From CAYRIF01 sp964424205 (GTDB taxonomy: Bacteria > Bacteroidota > Bacteroidia > Cytophagales > Cyclobacteriaceae): DNA of 8,908 bases. The stretch lies in the NCBI GenBank assembly GCA_964424205.1, contig CAYRIF010000151.1, forward strand, positions 1 through 8,908. The letters run 5' to 3'. The position numbers were made by a program, and so were the translations under genes. How positions within the stretch are numbered: position 1 is the first letter of the stretch; each line of letters begins with the position of its first letter. Below are positions 1 to 6,624 of the stretch, piece after piece. The notes beneath the pieces were generated by a model that was not told the DNA's origin, did not search any database, and was given only the letters and a program-made list of their open reading frames with translations.

Positions 1-1
1 A

Positions 2-1153
2 CTAATAGAAAGTGGAAAATCGAAGGAGGAGGCAGAAAAAGAAGCCCCTATTTTATTAGAAGCACAAGAAATGCTGGTAAAATGGGAGCAAAAAGACCCT
101 GAAGTGTATAAACTGTGGGAGATGATGAATGGTTGGGTGTATGATGGTTTTGCGGTAACTTATAAAACAATGGGGGTTGACTTCGACAAACTTTATTATG
201 AATCGGCAACCTATTTATTGGGCAAGGACATTATCAAAGAGGGATTGGAGAAGGGTATTTTTTATCAGAAGGAGGATGATTCGGTTTGGGTAGATTTAAC
301 TGCGGAGGGGCTAGACCAAAAAATATTGCAACGGTCTGACGGAACGTCGGTGTATATGACGCAAGACATTGGTACAGCCATCATGCGCTTTAATGATTTT
401 CCGAAAATTGAACGGCAGATTTATACAGTTGGAAATGAGCAAGATTATCATTTCAAAGTTTTATTTATTATACTAGATAAGCTTGGCTATACTTGGGCAA
501 AGGATTGTTTCCACCTTTCGTATGGCATGGTGGACTTGCCTTCTGGGAAAATGAAATCACGAGAAGGGACAGTGGTTGATGCAGATGATTTGATGGCAGA
601 CATGATTAAGACGGCCGAAGAAAGAACAGTGGCTTTGGGGAAAATTGATGATTTTGATGAGGCGCAGGCAAAGGAATTATATTATACCATCGCTATTGGT
701 GCGTTGAAGTATTTCATACTGAAAGTAGACCCTAAAAAGCGTATGCTTTTTAATCCTGAAGAGTCTATAGATTTTCAAGGAAATACGGCGCCCATTATTC
801 AATATACCCACGCCAGGATTTCATCCATTTTAAGAAAAGCCAAGCAATTAGGAATTGAATCATCGGATTATCAGATTACTGAATTGCAAGATTCAGAAGT
901 GAAAGTGATTGTGATGCTTGCCAACTTTCCTCAAAAGATAGCTTTGGCAGCAACAGAATATGCACCATATTTGATTGCACAGTATGCCTATGATTTGGTT
1001 AAAGAATATAATAGATTTTATGCCGAAGTCTCTATTTTTAACGAATCTGATGATGAAAAATTAAAATTCAGAATAGCATTTTCTGAAGTAGTAGCACAGA
1101 CCATTAAGATGGCAATGAATTTATTAGGAATTGATGTTCCTGAAAGAATGTAA
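2..1153 (+). CDS. argS: Arginyl-tRNA synthetase, C-terminal part (5' end outside window)
   Basis: Class I aminoacyl-tRNA synthetase that charges tRNA-Arg in the cytoplasm. The frame is open from base 2, and the residues before the first ATG (base 71) read as normal ArgS sequence, so that ATG is internal and the gene begins upstream of the window. Counting from that ATG, the catalytic core shows SDGTSVYMTQDIGTA (89-103) and GNEQDYHFK (121-129). The class I signature loop is the ArgS variant KMKSR (160-164), followed by EGTVVDADDL. The remainder contains QYTHARISSIL, typical of the start of the DALR anticodon-binding domain, and ends in NLLGIDVPERM, a normal ArgS C-terminus. The HIGH motif and the N-terminal tRNA-binding domain are not in the window. 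The TAA stop lies 24 bases before menA, which suggests cotranscription. The identity is secure. Confidence 0.97.
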   Translation, partial: LIESGKSKEEAEKEAPILLEAQEMLVKWEQKDPEVYKLWEMMNGWVYDGFAVTYKTMGVDFDKLYYESATYLLGKDIIKEGLEKGIFYQKEDDSVWVDLTAEGLDQKILQRSDGTSVYMTQDIGTAIMRFNDFPKIERQIYTVGNEQDYHFKVLFIILDKLGYTWAKDCFHLSYGMVDLPSGKMKSREGTVVDADDLMADMIKTAEERTVALGKIDDFDEAQAKELYYTIAIGALKYFILKVDPKKRMLFNPEESIDFQGNTAPIIQYTHARISSILRKAKQLGIESSDYQITELQDSEVKVIVMLANFPQKIALAATEYAPYLIAQYAYDLVKEYNRFYAEVSIFNESDDEKLKFRIAFSEVVAQTIKMAMNLLGIDVPERM

Positions 1154-1177
1154 AAAATATTTTAAGCCGTATAAATT

Positions 1178-2080
1178 TTGACAACAAACATAAAATCTTG
1201 GATATCGGCCTTTAGGCTGCGAACGTTACCTTTGGCGATTGCCGGGATAGGTATGGGTGGATTTTTGGCGGCTTCGGTAGGTGGATTCCAGTTGGATATA
1301 TTTTTGTTGACTATTCTAACGGCTATCTTATTACAGATTTTATCCAATGTGGCAAATGACTATGGCGATAGTATCAATGGTGCTGATAATGAAGAAAGGG
1401 TAGGACCGTCAAGAGCAGTGCAAGATGGTTTGATTTCTTCTGCCGCAATGAAAAGTGCGATGATTATTTTTATAGTGTTGTCACTTGTGTCTGGCGTGAC
1501 GTTGCTTTATGTGGCATTTGGTTGGAACGTGCAAGGATTTTCTGTTTTTTTGGGATTAGGACTACTTTCTGTTTTAGCAGCCATTGCATATACAGTGGGT
1601 AAAAAACCTTATGGCTATATTGGATTAGGAGACATTTCGGTATTGATATTCTTTGGATTGCTGGGTGTGATTGGCTCATTTTATTTACAAACAAAAATAC
1701 TTAGTTGGCAATATTTTCTACCTGCTCTTAGTTGTGGTCTGTTTTCAATTGCTGTATTAAACGTAAATAATATCAGAGATATTGAATCTGATACATTGGC
1801 AGGTAAGTACTCAATCCCGGTACGTATAGGGCGAAAAAAAGCCATCAAATACCATTGGTTTTTATTGATAGCTGGCTTTTCTTCTGCAGTGATTTATACA
1901 ATTCTCAATTTTGAGTCTATTAATCAGCTGTTGTTTTTGGCAGTAGTGCCCATGCTTTTTAAGAATGGTATTGCAATTGCAGAAAAACCCTCGTCCCAAT
2001 TAGACCCATACCTTAAGCAGATGGCAATGACCACGCTATTTTTTGTGCTTAGTTTCGGTACTGGACTATTAATTACCTAA
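1178..2080 (+). CDS. menA: 1,4-dihydroxy-2-naphthoate polyprenyltransferase (MenA)
   Basis: UbiA-superfamily integral membrane prenyltransferase that attaches a polyprenyl chain to 1,4-dihydroxy-2-naphthoate in menaquinone synthesis. At 300 residues it has the family's usual length. Two Asp-rich, Mg-diphosphate-binding motifs are visible: NVANDYGDSINGAD at 57-70 (N57, D61, D64) and NNIRDIESDTLAGK at 197-210 (D201, D205), followed by the MenA-like YSIPVRIGR. VGPSRAVQDGLIS (76-88) and YTVGKKPYGYIGLGD (138-152) are also typical of MenA. Hydrophobic stretches at about 12-33, 40-56, 93-113, 121-140, 152-170, 178-197, 226-244, 249-265 and 283-300 fit the usual eight or nine helices. The start is TTG: an in-frame stop lies two codons upstream and the first in-frame ATG is at residue 25, inside helix 1. 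No Shine-Dalgarno sequence is visible. It probably forms an operon with argS. Confidence 0.95.
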   Translation: MTTNIKSWISAFRLRTLPLAIAGIGMGGFLAASVGGFQLDIFLLTILTAILLQILSNVANDYGDSINGADNEERVGPSRAVQDGLISSAAMKSAMIIFIVLSLVSGVTLLYVAFGWNVQGFSVFLGLGLLSVLAAIAYTVGKKPYGYIGLGDISVLIFFGLLGVIGSFYLQTKILSWQYFLPALSCGLFSIAVLNVNNIRDIESDTLAGKYSIPVRIGRKKAIKYHWFLLIAGFSSAVIYTILNFESINQLLFLAVVPMLFKNGIAIAEKPSSQLDPYLKQMAMTTLFFVLSFGTGLLIT

Positions 2081-2083
2081 AAA

Positions 2084-2105
2084 AAGAAGAAAGCTCTTTT
2101 TTCTT
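2084..2105 (+). terminator. Weak A/T-rich hairpin after menA
   Basis: Starting 3 bases after the menA stop, AAGAAGAAA (2084-2092) can pair with TTTTTTCTT (2097-2105) around a GCTC loop, giving nine pairs including one G-U. The 3' arm is itself T-rich. The stem is almost all A-T and there is no separate U tract, so it is at best a weak intrinsic terminator for argS-menA. The rest of the stretch to base 2205 is A/T-rich and must hold the promoter of the next gene, but no convincing promoter could be fixed. Confidence 0.35.
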
Positions 2106-2205
2106 ACAAGGCATGCTTATTATCATTCTTTCTTATGACATTTGTCATCGAATAACTAACTATGAATCAGTAATTTTATAAAGAACAAAATAAAACATAT
2201 ATATC

Positions 2206-3054
2206 ATGGAAAAGATACTAGTACCTATCGATTTTTCGAAAGAGTCATTTCATGCGCTTGACCTGGCTTATCAAATTGCTAGAAAGACGGATGAGAATAA
2301 ATTAATCCTACTTAATGTCATTGAACATCCCTCAGGGGCTACGTTTAGTGCCATGGGTGCCGGATTACCAACGCACATGAGTGATAATTTATATATTTTA
2401 CAATTGCTAAAAAGGGTGAAAACGGACTTACAAGCTATCATGGATGATCCTCAGTATGCAGGTACTGATATTGTATATGATATAAAAATTGGTAATCCAT
2501 ACAAGGGAATATCTGAGACGATTGTAGAGCACGAGGCCGATTTAGTCATTATGGGTACTACTGGAGTTAGTGGATTCGACGAAGTATTTATAGGTTCTAA
2601 TGCAGAGAAAGTAGTTAGATATGCAAAATGTCCTGTGATTACGGTGAGAAATAAAGTAAATATTACAGATATTGGTGACATAGTTTTTGCAAGTAGCTTT
2701 AAAGGTGATGCTGGTGATTATATAGCTAGACTGAAAAAATTACAGAAAAGATTCTTGGCAAAACTACATTTGGTAAAAATCAACACGCCAAATAATTTTG
2801 AAAGAGATAAAGTAAACATGCAGTTGCTTGAGTCGTATGCGAAAACCAATGAATTAGAGAATTATGAACTCCATACTTATAACGATATCACCGAAGAGGA
2901 TGGTATCATAAGTTTTGCAGAAGAGATTAATGCAGATATGATTGCTATGACCACACACGGACGGACAGGATTGGCGCACCTATTCAGTGGCAGTATTGCT
3001 GAAGATGTGATAAATCATGCCAAACGCCCTGTGTGGACATTCCATCATCGGTAA
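2206..3054 (+). CDS. Tandem-domain universal stress protein (UspA family)
   Basis: Cytoplasmic protein with two Usp (Rossmann-like, often ATP-binding) domains, a stress-protein class common in Bacteroidota; the physiological role of this copy cannot be read from sequence. Domain 1 (about 1-148) starts MEKILVPIDFSKES, carries the nucleotide-binding pattern G-2x-G-9x-G-S at G117, G120, G130 and S131, and ends with the classic KCPVITVR. Domain 2 (about 156-282) starts with a degenerate first strand (IGDIVFASSF). It ends with MTTHGRTGLAHLFSGSIAEDV and RPVWTFHH. Its pattern is intact at G252, G262 and S263 but has Thr at the first Gly position (T249). The 282-residue length is normal for a double Usp. 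It starts with ATG after an A/T-rich leader without a Shine-Dalgarno sequence. Intergenic spaces of 125 and 157 bases suggest it is monocistronic. Confidence 0.93.
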   Translation: MEKILVPIDFSKESFHALDLAYQIARKTDENKLILLNVIEHPSGATFSAMGAGLPTHMSDNLYILQLLKRVKTDLQAIMDDPQYAGTDIVYDIKIGNPYKGISETIVEHEADLVIMGTTGVSGFDEVFIGSNAEKVVRYAKCPVITVRNKVNITDIGDIVFASSFKGDAGDYIARLKKLQKRFLAKLHLVKINTPNNFERDKVNMQLLESYAKTNELENYELHTYNDITEEDGIISFAEEINADMIAMTTHGRTGLAHLFSGSIAEDVINHAKRPVWTFHHR

Positions 3055-3067
3055 TTTAGCAAACCGA

Positions 3068-3116
3068 ACAGTTTTTCCCTGTACACCGAAGCCTTGGCGT
3101 AGGAGTAAAAACCTGT
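3068..3116 (+). other. Possible structured RNA or terminator between usp and SUI1 genes
   Basis: ACAGTTTTT (3068-3076) can pair with AAAAACCTGT (3107-3116) with a single bulged C. Inside this arm, CC (3086-3087) can pair with GG (3102-3103) and GCC (3091-3093) with GGC (3096-3098). The interior is clearly more GC-rich than its surroundings. It lies 13 bases after the usp stop. No U tract follows directly, so it could be a terminator of non-classical form, an mRNA 3' structure or a small RNA. A short CCTA/TAGG dyad follows at 3135-3147. Nothing else is recognised up to base 3211. Confidence 0.3.
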
Positions 3117-3211
3117 CAGTTTCCTTGTTCGTCACCTATTTTTTAGGAGAGTCATGTTCAAAGAAGGATATTTCTTATTGAGTTTCTCTAAACATGTAGT
3201 AATTTGCAGCA

Positions 3212-3556
3212 ATGGTAAAAAAGAACCAACATAAAAACAGACAAGGAGTAGTTTATTCTACCAATGAGAATTATGTATATGACAATCCTTTTAAGGAATT
3301 ATCGAATACGCCTAAATCAAAGCAGCAGCTCAAAGTGATGATAGACAAAAAGCGGAGGAGAGGAAAGCAAGTCACATTGGTCACGGGTTTTACAGGTATG
3401 AGAAAAGACCTCGAAGCGCTAGGGAAACTTTTGAAATCAAAATGCGGTGTAGGCGGTACTGCCAAAGATGGTGAAATCCTGATTCAAGGAAATTTTAAAG
3501 ACAAAGTATATGATATCCTTGTTGCTGAGGGTTATACGGTAAAAAAAGCAGGATGA
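3212..3556 (+). CDS. SUI1/eIF1-like translation initiation factor (YciH family)
   Basis: Small cytoplasmic protein of the SUI1/eIF1 family; bacterial members (YciH) are thought to influence initiation fidelity on the 30S subunit, though their role is not well established. At 114 residues it has the normal length. A basic, probably flexible N-terminus (1-35) precedes the SUI1 domain (about 36-112). That domain has a Lys/Arg cluster (KKRRRGKQ, 46-53), the strand VTLVTGFTG (54-62), a helix with LEALGKLLKSKCGVGG (67-82), the family's hallmark GGTAKDGEILIQGNF (81-95), and the closing helix KVYDILVAEGYTVKKAG. The start is ATG, with no Shine-Dalgarno sequence in the leader. The stop is TGA, which matters when judging the TGA inside the gene at 7662-8708. 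It stands alone and converges on the hexosaminidase gene. Confidence 0.93.
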   Translation: MVKKNQHKNRQGVVYSTNENYVYDNPFKELSNTPKSKQQLKVMIDKKRRRGKQVTLVTGFTGMRKDLEALGKLLKSKCGVGGTAKDGEILIQGNFKDKVYDILVAEGYTVKKAG

Positions 3557-3557
3557 T

Positions 3558-3581
3558 ATTTTAGCGTCACCACGCTAAGAT
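3558..3581. terminator. Hairpin between convergent genes, possibly bidirectional terminator
   Basis: TTAGCGT (3561-3567) and ACGCTAA (3572-3578) form a perfect 7-bp stem around a four-base CACC loop. It can be extended outward by a G-U and two A-T pairs to 3558/3581. It starts directly after the SUI1-gene stop (3554-3556) and lies 27 bases beyond the 3' end of the convergent minus-strand gene. An A/T-rich stretch follows on the plus strand (ending GATTTTCTTGTT), but there is no long U run. This fits a terminator for the SUI1 gene and perhaps for both genes. Confidence 0.6.
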
Positions 3582-3603
3582 TATAATGATTTTCTTGTTA
3601 ACC

Positions 3604-3651
3604 AATATTACCGCTTCCCCTCAAAATCAATCGATGTAGGACGGTAATATT
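3604..3651. repeat. 10-bp perfect inverted repeat at the edge of the scaffold gap
   Basis: AATATTACCG (3604-3613) and CGGTAATATT (3642-3651) are exact reverse complements separated by 28 bases. The left arm overlaps the stop codon of the minus-strand gene. The right arm ends one base before the run of Ns. The dyad could form a hairpin or could mark an assembly problem at the contig end. One such 10-bp match in an AT-rich window this long is not improbable by chance. Confidence 0.5.
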
Positions 3652-4858
3652 TNNNNNNNNNNNNNNNNNNNNNNNNNNNNNNNNNNNNNNNNNNNNNNNN
3701 NNNNNNNNNNNNNNNNNNNNNNNNNNNNNNNNNNNNNNNNNNNNNNNNNNNNATCATAATTTTCCCATGCTTCTGAACAATTTTTTCTACTTTATTTACA
3801 AAATAGATATAATCATTTTTCTTGGTGACGTGGCTTTCATCACCTCCGATGTGAAAGTAAGGGCCAGGAGTCATTACCGATATTTCTCTGACAACATCAT
3901 CTATAAAAGCATAAACGGTATCTTTTCTAGCATCAAACGTACTAAATCCGACTTTTATACCTGTGTATAATTTTGGAATTTTTCCATTGCCATTTAGTAT
4001 TGGATAGGACACTGAAGCGGCATTGGTATGTCCAGGCATGTCAACTTCAGGAATGATAGTGATGTATCTAGTCGCTGCATAATTCACAATTTCTTTATAA
4101 TCTTCTTGTGTATAAAATCCGCCAGAAGCGCCTCCTACCTCTGTGCTGCCACCAATCTCTGTGAGCTTTGGCCATGACTTAATTTCAATGCGCCATCCTT
4201 GATCATCGGTGAGGTGTAAATGCAGCATATTCATTTTATAATACGCCATAATATCTATGTATTTTTTCACATCCTTCACACTGAAAAAATGCCGTGCTAC
4301 ATCAAGCATAGCGCCGCGGTATCCAAAGTTGGGACTATCATTAATCTCGCCTGTAGGTATTAACCACATTTTATGTGTGGTAAGTGTGTCATTACTTTTA
4401 TGAGGAATGATTTGGCGTAATGTTTGGATACCTCTAAAAGCACCTTCAGCAGAGGAAGCATTTATAATGATAGAATCTTTTCCAATGAGCAATTGATAGG
4501 CTTCGTCATTTGTTGTCGTGCTATTTTCTATTTTGTTGATATAAATAATCCTATTATTAGTCTCTGATAGCGTATCGTTTACTGGAATGTCAAGACTTGT
4601 TTTAGATTTTATTTTTTGAGATAGAAAAAGCCCCACATTAGCAAAGTCATTATCATTTTTTGAGGTATGGATGACGGAATTGTTATCCAAGGAAAAAGCG
4701 GTGTTGGTAGCCGTCACTTTTAGAGGCATTGGAATCATGCTTGATTTGGTCAAGTCAGTTGCAGGGAAAGTGATTTCTTTTTTCGGTTCTTGACAGGACA
4801 TAAGTACAACAAATCCTAAGATAAAAAGGGGTAAGTTTTTGATGTTTTTTTCTAGCAC
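3608..4858 (-). CDS. GH20 beta-N-acetylhexosaminidase, lipoprotein (interrupted by scaffold gap)
   Basis: Glycoside hydrolase family 20 enzyme removing terminal GlcNAc/GalNAc from glycans such as chitin oligomers or glycoconjugates. I chose GTG at 4858: it gives a 21-residue lipoprotein signal ending in the lipobox LMSC, Cys as residue 22, so the protein is probably membrane-anchored and exported. The longer frame reaches a TTG at 4969, but that would add 37 unlikely residues. Numbered from that TTG, an N-terminal GH20b domain spans about 75-205. The catalytic barrel follows, with FGYRGAMLDVARHFF (215-229), HLHLTDDQGWRIEI (250-263), IPEVDMPGHTNA (306-317) and the catalytic Asp-Glu pair in FHIGGDESH (372-380, D377-E378). 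The sequence then runs into 100 Ns at residue 406. Only 14 residues, ending in GKR, remain on the other side. Roughly 100-200 barrel residues are missing, more than 100 bases can hold, so the gap is larger than drawn, and it is unproven that the tail belongs to this gene. Confidence 0.9.
   Translation of the reverse strand: MLEKNIKNLPLFILGFVVLMSCQEPKKEITFPATDLTKSSMIPMPLKVTATNTAFSLDNNSVIHTSKNDNDFANVGLFLSQKIKSKTSLDIPVNDTLSETNNRIIYINKIENSTTTNDEAYQLLIGKDSIIINASSAEGAFRGIQTLRQIIPHKSNDTLTTHKMWLIPTGEINDSPNFGYRGAMLDVARHFFSVKDVKKYIDIMAYYKMNMLHLHLTDDQGWRIEIKSWPKLTEIGGSTEVGGASGGFYTQEDYKEIVNYAATRYITIIPEVDMPGHTNAASVSYPILNGNGKIPKLYTGIKVGFSTFDARKDTVYAFIDDVVREISVMTPGPYFHIGGDESHVTKKNDYIYFVNKVEKIVQKHGKIMXXXXXXXXXXXXXXXXXXXXXXXXXXXXXXXXXXKYYRPTSIDFEGKR
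3653..3752. other. Scaffold gap (100 Ns)
   Basis: Exactly 100 unknown bases, the usual placeholder for a gap of unknown length. It falls inside the GH20 catalytic domain just after the catalytic Asp-Glu motif. The continuous reading frame across it carries no information, because the true length is unknown. Confidence 0.98.
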
Positions 4859-4938
4859 AGCATTTATATTTTTAGGGTAATGATAATTTTTATAATTGAT
4901 ACTCTGTCTTAACAAAGTTTTTATGGTCTTTACTATTA

Positions 4939-4969
4939 TAAAACTAAGGTAGGGTATATTAATTTCCAA
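4939..4969 (-). promoter_or_regulatory. Candidate Bacteroidota-type promoter of the GH20 gene
   Basis: On the minus strand a TTG (4969-4967) is followed after 20 bases by TAGTTTTA (4946-4939), which matches seven of eight positions of the TAnnTTTG -7 consensus. Transcription would begin near 4932, about 74 bases before the proposed GTG. This agrees with rejecting the TTG at 4969 as a start codon. The region 4859-5045 holds no gene. The match is imperfect and such AT-rich DNA produces chance hits. Confidence 0.35.
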
Positions 4970-5045
4970 TTCAACTATTTTGGCTGAATGACATTAATTT
5001 TACTCTGAAAGGAGATAAAGTGTTGCTTTTACTTAACTACAAGGG

Positions 5046-6212
5046 TCAAATAGTATTCACTAAGTGTCTTCTTTTCTGTAGCTGCGTCATTGCTTTTTTT
5101 AGACTCACCAGGTTATGAGCAGATGCTAATACATCTATATAGGGCAGCGCGGTTTTCATACCTAGTGCATCAGGAGAGAAATTTTCATTTCCTGCTAGCG
5201 GATTAAGCCACACTATTTTTTTAGTCTTTTTGTAAATTGTTTTCATGGCATCTTTCATTGTTTCGGGTTCTCCAGTGTCCCATCCGTCACTTAATATTAA
5301 TACGATTGTTTTTTTATCCAGCATGCCATGTCCATATTCCTTGGTGAAATGACGCAAGCAACTGCCAATGGTCGTACCCCCTGACCAATGTGGTACCCTG
5401 TCCGAGATGGTATCAAAGGCTTTGTCAAACTCATAGTTGTCTAATATTTCAGTAACGCGGTGAAGGGCAGTACTGAAAACAAAAGTCTCAATTTTGTCAT
5501 AAGAATTCTGAAATGCGTAGATGAGATGTACAAAAAAGCGACTGTATAAATCCATGGATTTACTCACATCACATAGCAATACTAGTTTTAATTTTCTTTC
5601 CTTTTTTTTGCTGAAAAGTAAATGTTGAATTTCACCGCCATTGCGCATGTTAGCACGCATGGTGCGTTTTAGATCAAGGTTTTTATGTTTTTTTGAGGGT
5701 TTGTTCAATCTACTTTTTTGATGTGCTAGTTTTCGAGCAAGTTTTTGTAATAGCTGCATCATTAATCGTAATTCTTCTTTACTTAAATCAGAAAAATTCT
5801 TTCTAGTAAGTACTTCCAAATCACTGAAGGAAGACACTTCTTTTTCTTCGTCGGCAGGAGTGAGGTTCAGCCAGCTTTTGAGAGATTCAAATTGTGCTTG
5901 TTTTTTCTGAGCATCTGACTTTTTTTCTTTTTTTACAGGTGCTTCTTTGGTCTTTGAATCAACGGCTCGTGATAGCTGATCCCAAAATTCATCGTAATAC
6001 TCATTGAACTTTTGACGTTGATATTTACTTTTTGCTAAAATGGCTTTCAGTGCCTCTTTAAAGTATTTTTCTTGGTCGATGGGTAAAAACGTGAGTGATT
6101 GCAATGCATCGGCCTCTTCTGTGGCACTTAGCGCAAATCCTTTTTGTCTTAAAAAACGACATAGAAGAACGATGTTTCCAGATATTGTTGTTTGGTGTTT
6201 TATTAGGGGCAT
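5046..6212 (-). CDS. CoxE-type VWA-domain protein, partner of MoxR ATPase
   Basis: Cytoplasmic von Willebrand factor A protein of the CoxE-like class. Such proteins work with MoxR AAA+ ATPases as chaperone-like pairs; CoxD/CoxE in CO-dehydrogenase maturation are the best-known example. The target here is unknown. At 388 residues it has typical length. The N-terminal helical part (about 10-85) has SGNIVLLCRFLRQKGF and EFWDQLSRAV. A Lys-rich linker (87-106) and a helical, basic middle (about 128-190) follow, with LDLKRTMRANMRNGGE before the VWA domain (about 205-388). The MIDAS metal site looks complete: D215-S217-S219 in DVSKSM, Thr in GGTTIGS (280/281) and D309 in SDGWDTG. No signal peptide or membrane helix is visible. 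The start is ATG. The codons for residues 5-9 (KHQTT) contain a copy of the flanking heptad repeat, so the first few residues may not be ancestral. The ATPase gene lies upstream beyond the inserted cassette. Confidence 0.9.
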   Translation of the reverse strand: MPLIKHQTTISGNIVLLCRFLRQKGFALSATEEADALQSLTFLPIDQEKYFKEALKAILAKSKYQRQKFNEYYDEFWDQLSRAVDSKTKEAPVKKEKKSDAQKKQAQFESLKSWLNLTPADEEKEVSSFSDLEVLTRKNFSDLSKEELRLMMQLLQKLARKLAHQKSRLNKPSKKHKNLDLKRTMRANMRNGGEIQHLLFSKKKERKLKLVLLCDVSKSMDLYSRFFVHLIYAFQNSYDKIETFVFSTALHRVTEILDNYEFDKAFDTISDRVPHWSGGTTIGSCLRHFTKEYGHGMLDKKTIVLILSDGWDTGEPETMKDAMKTIYKKTKKIVWLNPLAGNENFSPDALGMKTALPYIDVLASAHNLVSLKKAMTQLQKRRHLVNTI

Positions 6213-6248
6213 GTGTTAAACGTCTGATGTTTGGTGTCGGATGTTTAT
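6189..6248. repeat. Degenerate heptad repeats (TGTTTGG type), inverted relative to 6645-6682
   Basis: TGTTTGGTGTTT (6189-6200) is the exact reverse complement of AAACACCAAACA in the array at 6645-6682. It lies inside the first codons of the VWA gene. A second copy, ATGTTTGGTGT (6227-6237), continues in 7-base phase as TGTTTGG, TGTCGGA, TGTTTAT (6228-6248), which looks like a decayed tandem array. Both copies are inverted relative to the clean array on the other side of the four-helix-bundle gene. The bases between them (6201-6226) show no clear repeat. Confidence 0.7.
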
Positions 6249-6273
6249 TTGCTGCATATTACATTGATTTTAA

Positions 6274-6624
6274 TTATATTTTATTTCTGAATGCAATCAT
6301 CATATTCATCAATTTAAATGAATCATTGTACAATTTCTCAAATCTATCTTTTGTAATGTAATGACGGTTTTGTGCTTTGTATAAACAGGTAACTACTTCT
6401 GCCAGTGAGCGAATGGAATACCCCATGAATTTCTTAAACTCTGGCCTAGATTGCAAAATTGACCCTTCAGATATGTTTAATGCAATGGAATCAGCAGCCC
6501 TTCGAATCTGAGATGAAAGATTATATACCTCTTCTTTTGGAAATATTTTTGATAATTCATTCATTTCTTCCCCAAGACTCATTGCATCTTGCCAAATTCT
6601 AAGTTTTTCAAATTTAAACTTCAT
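6274..6624 (-). CDS. Four-helix-bundle protein, 23S rRNA intervening-sequence (IVP/S23) family
   Basis: Small protein of the family first described as open reading frames inside 23S rRNA intervening sequences; it shares its fold with Avd of diversity-generating retroelements. The molecular function of free-standing members is not known. At 116 residues it has the full family length. Family hallmarks are FEKLRIWQDAMSLGEEM at 5-21, the following LSKIFPKEEVYNLSSQIRRA (24-43), and ADSIALNISEGS (44-55). The segment EFKKFMGYSIRSLAEVVTCL comes next, and two further helices complete the bundle. There is no signal peptide. The start is ATG with an A-rich leader (ATAAAACA); TAA ends the gene 61 bases before the VWA start. 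It is cooriented with the MoxR and VWA genes, so it is probably read through from the same promoter. The heptad repeats on both sides suggest it arrived as a unit. Confidence 0.92.
   Translation of the reverse strand: MKFKFEKLRIWQDAMSLGEEMNELSKIFPKEEVYNLSSQIRRAADSIALNISEGSILQSRPEFKKFMGYSIRSLAEVVTCLYKAQNRHYITKDRFEKLYNDSFKLMNMMIAFRNKI

Noticed and set aside
2141..2178. Promoter for the usp gene: TTTG at 2141-2144 and TAATTTTA at 2171-2178
   Set aside because: The -7 match is incomplete and the 26-base spacing is beyond the usual range; too weak to call.
4858..4969. Longer GH20 start at TTG 4969
   Set aside because: It would put 37 extra residues before a good lipoprotein signal peptide, and the TTG fits better as part of a promoter.
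6095..6361. Plus-strand 88-codon frame across the VWA start and cassette
   Set aside because: It lies antisense to two genes with clear family hallmarks and shows no recognisable protein features.
6274..6624. Diversity-generating retroelement (Avd-like fold of the small protein)
   Set aside because: No reverse transcriptase, template repeat or variable repeat is present; the sequence hallmarks fit the intervening-sequence protein family.
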